This document shows positions 14,516 to 15,944 of a stretch of DNA of 15,944 nt, piece after piece. The DNA is taken from NCBI GenBank assembly GCA_937862735.1, contig CALMDH010000222.1:1-15944 (forward strand), given 5' to 3'. This DNA comes from M0108 sp937862735. GTDB taxonomy: Bacteria; Pseudomonadota; Gammaproteobacteria; Chromatiales; Chromatiaceae. The notes below the pieces were generated by a model that was not told the origin of the DNA, made no database searches, and saw nothing but the letters and a program-made list of their open reading frames with translations. How positions within the stretch are numbered: the first letter of the stretch is position 1; the number at the start of each line of letters is the position of its first letter. A program made the position numbers and the translations under genes.

Positions 14516-15790
14516 TCATTTGTCAGGGGTGGGCAGGATGCGCAGCAACTGGCCGTCGTGATGATCGGTCAGCACGTAAAGGTAGCCGTCGGGCCCCTGA
14601 CGCACGTCCCGCACCCGCTGGCCGATGCTGAGCTGGTCCTCGGCCACTACCCGGGTGCCGTCCAGCACCAGGCGGCGGATCTGCTGGAACTTGAGGGCGC
14701 CGCTGAACAGGTTGCCGCGCCAGCCGGGATAGCGGTCGCCAGTGTAGAAGGTCAGGCCGCTGGGGGCCTTGGACGGCGTCCATACCAGGATGGGGTCCTG
14801 GATACCAGGGCGGCTCTGTTCCCGGGCGATGGCGGGGCCCCAATACTCATTGCTATAGCTCACCTCCGGCCAGCCGTAATTGGCCCCCGCATGGAGGATA
14901 TTGAGTTCGTCGCCGCCCCGGGAGCCGTGCTCGTTGGCCCAGACCTGCCCTTGGGGGTCCAGGGTGAGGCCCTGAACATTGCGGTGGCCCAGGGTCCAGA
15001 TCTCGGGGCGGGCGCCGGGAACATTGCGGTGGCCCAGGGTCCAGATCTCGGGGCGGGCGCCGGGTTGGCCACTGAAGGGGTTGTCGGGATAAGGGCTACC
15101 GTCGTCCCGCAAGCGCAGGATCTTGCCGAAGTGAGTGCCGAGGTTCTGGGCCTGGTTACGGATGTTGGCCCCGGCGAAGGCGAGGGGGGGATTGCCGCCG
15201 TCGCCGATGCTCATCAGCAGGCTCTTGTCCGGCAGAAAGAGCAGGCGGGAGCCGAAGTGTTGGGCCCCGTCCTTGACGTCGGCGTTCTGGAAGATGATCT
15301 CCATCCCTTGCAGGCCAGCGTCGGCCAGGCGCCCCCGCGCCAGGGCGGTGCGGTTGGCCTCCGGAGTGCCTAGGACCAGGCTGACATAGACCAAGTTGTT
15401 GGCGGCGAAATCCGGGTGCAGGGCGATGTCCAGGAGCCCACCCTGGCCGTAGGACAGGACCGGCGGCAGACCGGTGATCGGCTCTGGCTCCAGTTGGCCG
15501 TTACGAAACCAGCGCAGGCGCCCCGGCCGCTCCGTGATCAGGGCCGAGCCATCAGGGAGCCAGGCGATGCCCCAGGGGTTCTCCAGGTCCCGGGCCAAGA
15601 CCTCAAGTTTCCAGCCCTTGGCCTCGGGTACCTCGCCGCTGATGGGGGCGGGGCCGGCATCCGAGTGGCAGCCCGTCGGCAGCAGGAGGACCAGGGTTAA
15701 CCAGAGGAGAGTAAGAAGATAGCCGAGGCGGGGCCAGCGCTGTCGCTGTCCCCGCCGATCTTTACCTGGCAACCCTTCTTCGCGGGCCAT
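14516..15790 (-). CDS. PQQ-dependent sugar (aldose) dehydrogenase, lipoprotein, with 15-residue tandem duplication
   Basis: This matches soluble quinoprotein aldose sugar dehydrogenases (E. coli YliI/Asd type), six-bladed propellers that oxidise sugars in the periplasm using PQQ. From ATG 15790 it has 424 residues. A basic n-region, a hydrophobic stretch (about 23-37) and the lipobox LPTGC (Cys41) indicate a lipoprotein. Family motifs include ENPWGIAWLPDG, GQGGLLDIALHPDF, QHFGSRLLFLPD (likely catalytic His178), WANEHGSRGGDE and ANYGWP. The segment PGARPEIWTLGHRNV occurs twice in tandem (residues 243-257 and 258-272), doubling the Arg-Asn pair that contacts PQQ in sGDH. Earlier in-frame starts at 15832 (ATG) and 15895 (ATG overlapping a stop as TGATG) would put 55 to 76 residues before the lipobox cysteine, which is unlikely. 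The ribosome binding site is weak. Natural substrate and PQQ supply are unknown. Confidence 0.88.
   Translation of the reverse strand: MAREEGLPGKDRRGQRQRWPRLGYLLTLLWLTLVLLLPTGCHSDAGPAPISGEVPEAKGWKLEVLARDLENPWGIAWLPDGSALITERPGRLRWFRNGQLEPEPITGLPPVLSYGQGGLLDIALHPDFAANNLVYVSLVLGTPEANRTALARGRLADAGLQGMEIIFQNADVKDGAQHFGSRLLFLPDKSLLMSIGDGGNPPLAFAGANIRNQAQNLGTHFGKILRLRDDGSPYPDNPFSGQPGARPEIWTLGHRNVPGARPEIWTLGHRNVQGLTLDPQGQVWANEHGSRGGDELNILHAGANYGWPEVSYSNEYWGPAIAREQSRPGIQDPILVWTPSKAPSGLTFYTGDRYPGWRGNLFSGALKFQQIRRLVLDGTRVVAEDQLSIGQRVRDVRQGPDGYLYVLTDHHDGQLLRILPTPDK
14975..15064. repeat. Perfect 45-base tandem duplication inside the sugar dehydrogenase gene
   Basis: The unit at 14975-15019 is repeated base for base at 15020-15064. 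Its length is a multiple of three, so it adds 15 residues without a frameshift. The lack of any difference suggests a recent event, or an assembly artefact. Confidence 0.95.
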
Positions 15791-15894
15791 CCGGCTGGCT
15801 ATCAGTCGATCGCTAAGGCGCGCCGACCTCATGACGGCACTGATCGGGAACGGCCGGTCCAGTGACCGGCTTGCCAGACGGGGCCGCGCGGTCA

Positions 15895-15944
15895 TCACCC
15901 CAGCGCTTCCAGGCGGGCATAGGCCAGGACCAGCCACTTGGTGC
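15895..15944 (-). CDS. 3' end of an unidentified gene, cut by the right window edge
   Basis: On the minus strand the last bases read in frame as TKWLVLAYARLEALG followed by a TGA at 15897-15895. The stop overlaps an ATG (TGATG) in the frame of the sugar dehydrogenase. Fifteen codons are too few to identify a family. It could be the upstream gene of the dehydrogenase-hemW transcript, or a chance open frame. Confidence 0.3.
   Translation of the reverse strand, partial: TKWLVLAYARLEALG

Noticed and set aside
1..15944. CRISPR array, tRNA, rRNA, prophage or insertion sequence
   Set aside because: No regularly spaced repeats, cloverleaf-like sequences, integrase or transposase motifs were seen on either strand.

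Overview
This window reads as chromosomal DNA from a high-GC gammaproteobacterium. The block rlmE-ftsH-folP-glmM, the ratA-rnfH pair, hemW and a short-form queF are all gammaproteobacterial in sequence. A DsrC/TusE-family protein points towards a sulfur-metabolising lineage, possibly Chromatiales (purple sulfur bacteria). That placement is inference, since no rRNA or other phylogenetic marker is present.

Layout, left to right. The left edge holds queF (preQ1 biosynthesis) on the minus strand, diverging from smc across about 410 bases without a gene. smc (chromosome condensation) is followed closely on the plus strand by rlmE (23S rRNA methylation), ftsH (membrane AAA+ protease) and folP (folate synthesis). 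A 344-base AT-richer gap separates folP from glmM (peptidoglycan precursor). After glmM come a sodium-coupled NSS-family transporter, ratA and rnfH; the last three are packed with zero spacing or overlap. A diverged copy of a roughly 100-base palindromic repeat then lies between the convergent rnfH and a minus-strand dsrC-like gene. After a 330-base leader region, hemW and a PQQ-dependent sugar dehydrogenase lipoprotein gene lie on the minus strand, with the dehydrogenase transcribed first. The last bases hold the 3' end of one more minus-strand gene.

Most of the content is housekeeping, and I see no phage, CRISPR, insertion sequence, tRNA or rRNA. I do not see a clearly new multi-gene system. 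The unusual points are inside ordinary genes: (1) two tandem copies of the palindromic repeat, 102 bases apart and in the same reading frame, inserted in the hinge of SMC, with a third copy elsewhere in the window; (2) a perfect 45-base in-frame tandem duplication in the sugar dehydrogenase that doubles its Arg-Asn cofactor-binding motif; (3) a DsrC-family protein with no cysteine at all; (4) folP with no ATG, GTG or TTG start upstream of its conserved first strand, but with a good ribosome binding site ahead of an ATA codon; (5) a basic low-complexity N-terminal tail on RlmE. Gene order is also unusual, with smc next to rlmE and a transporter between glmM and ratA.
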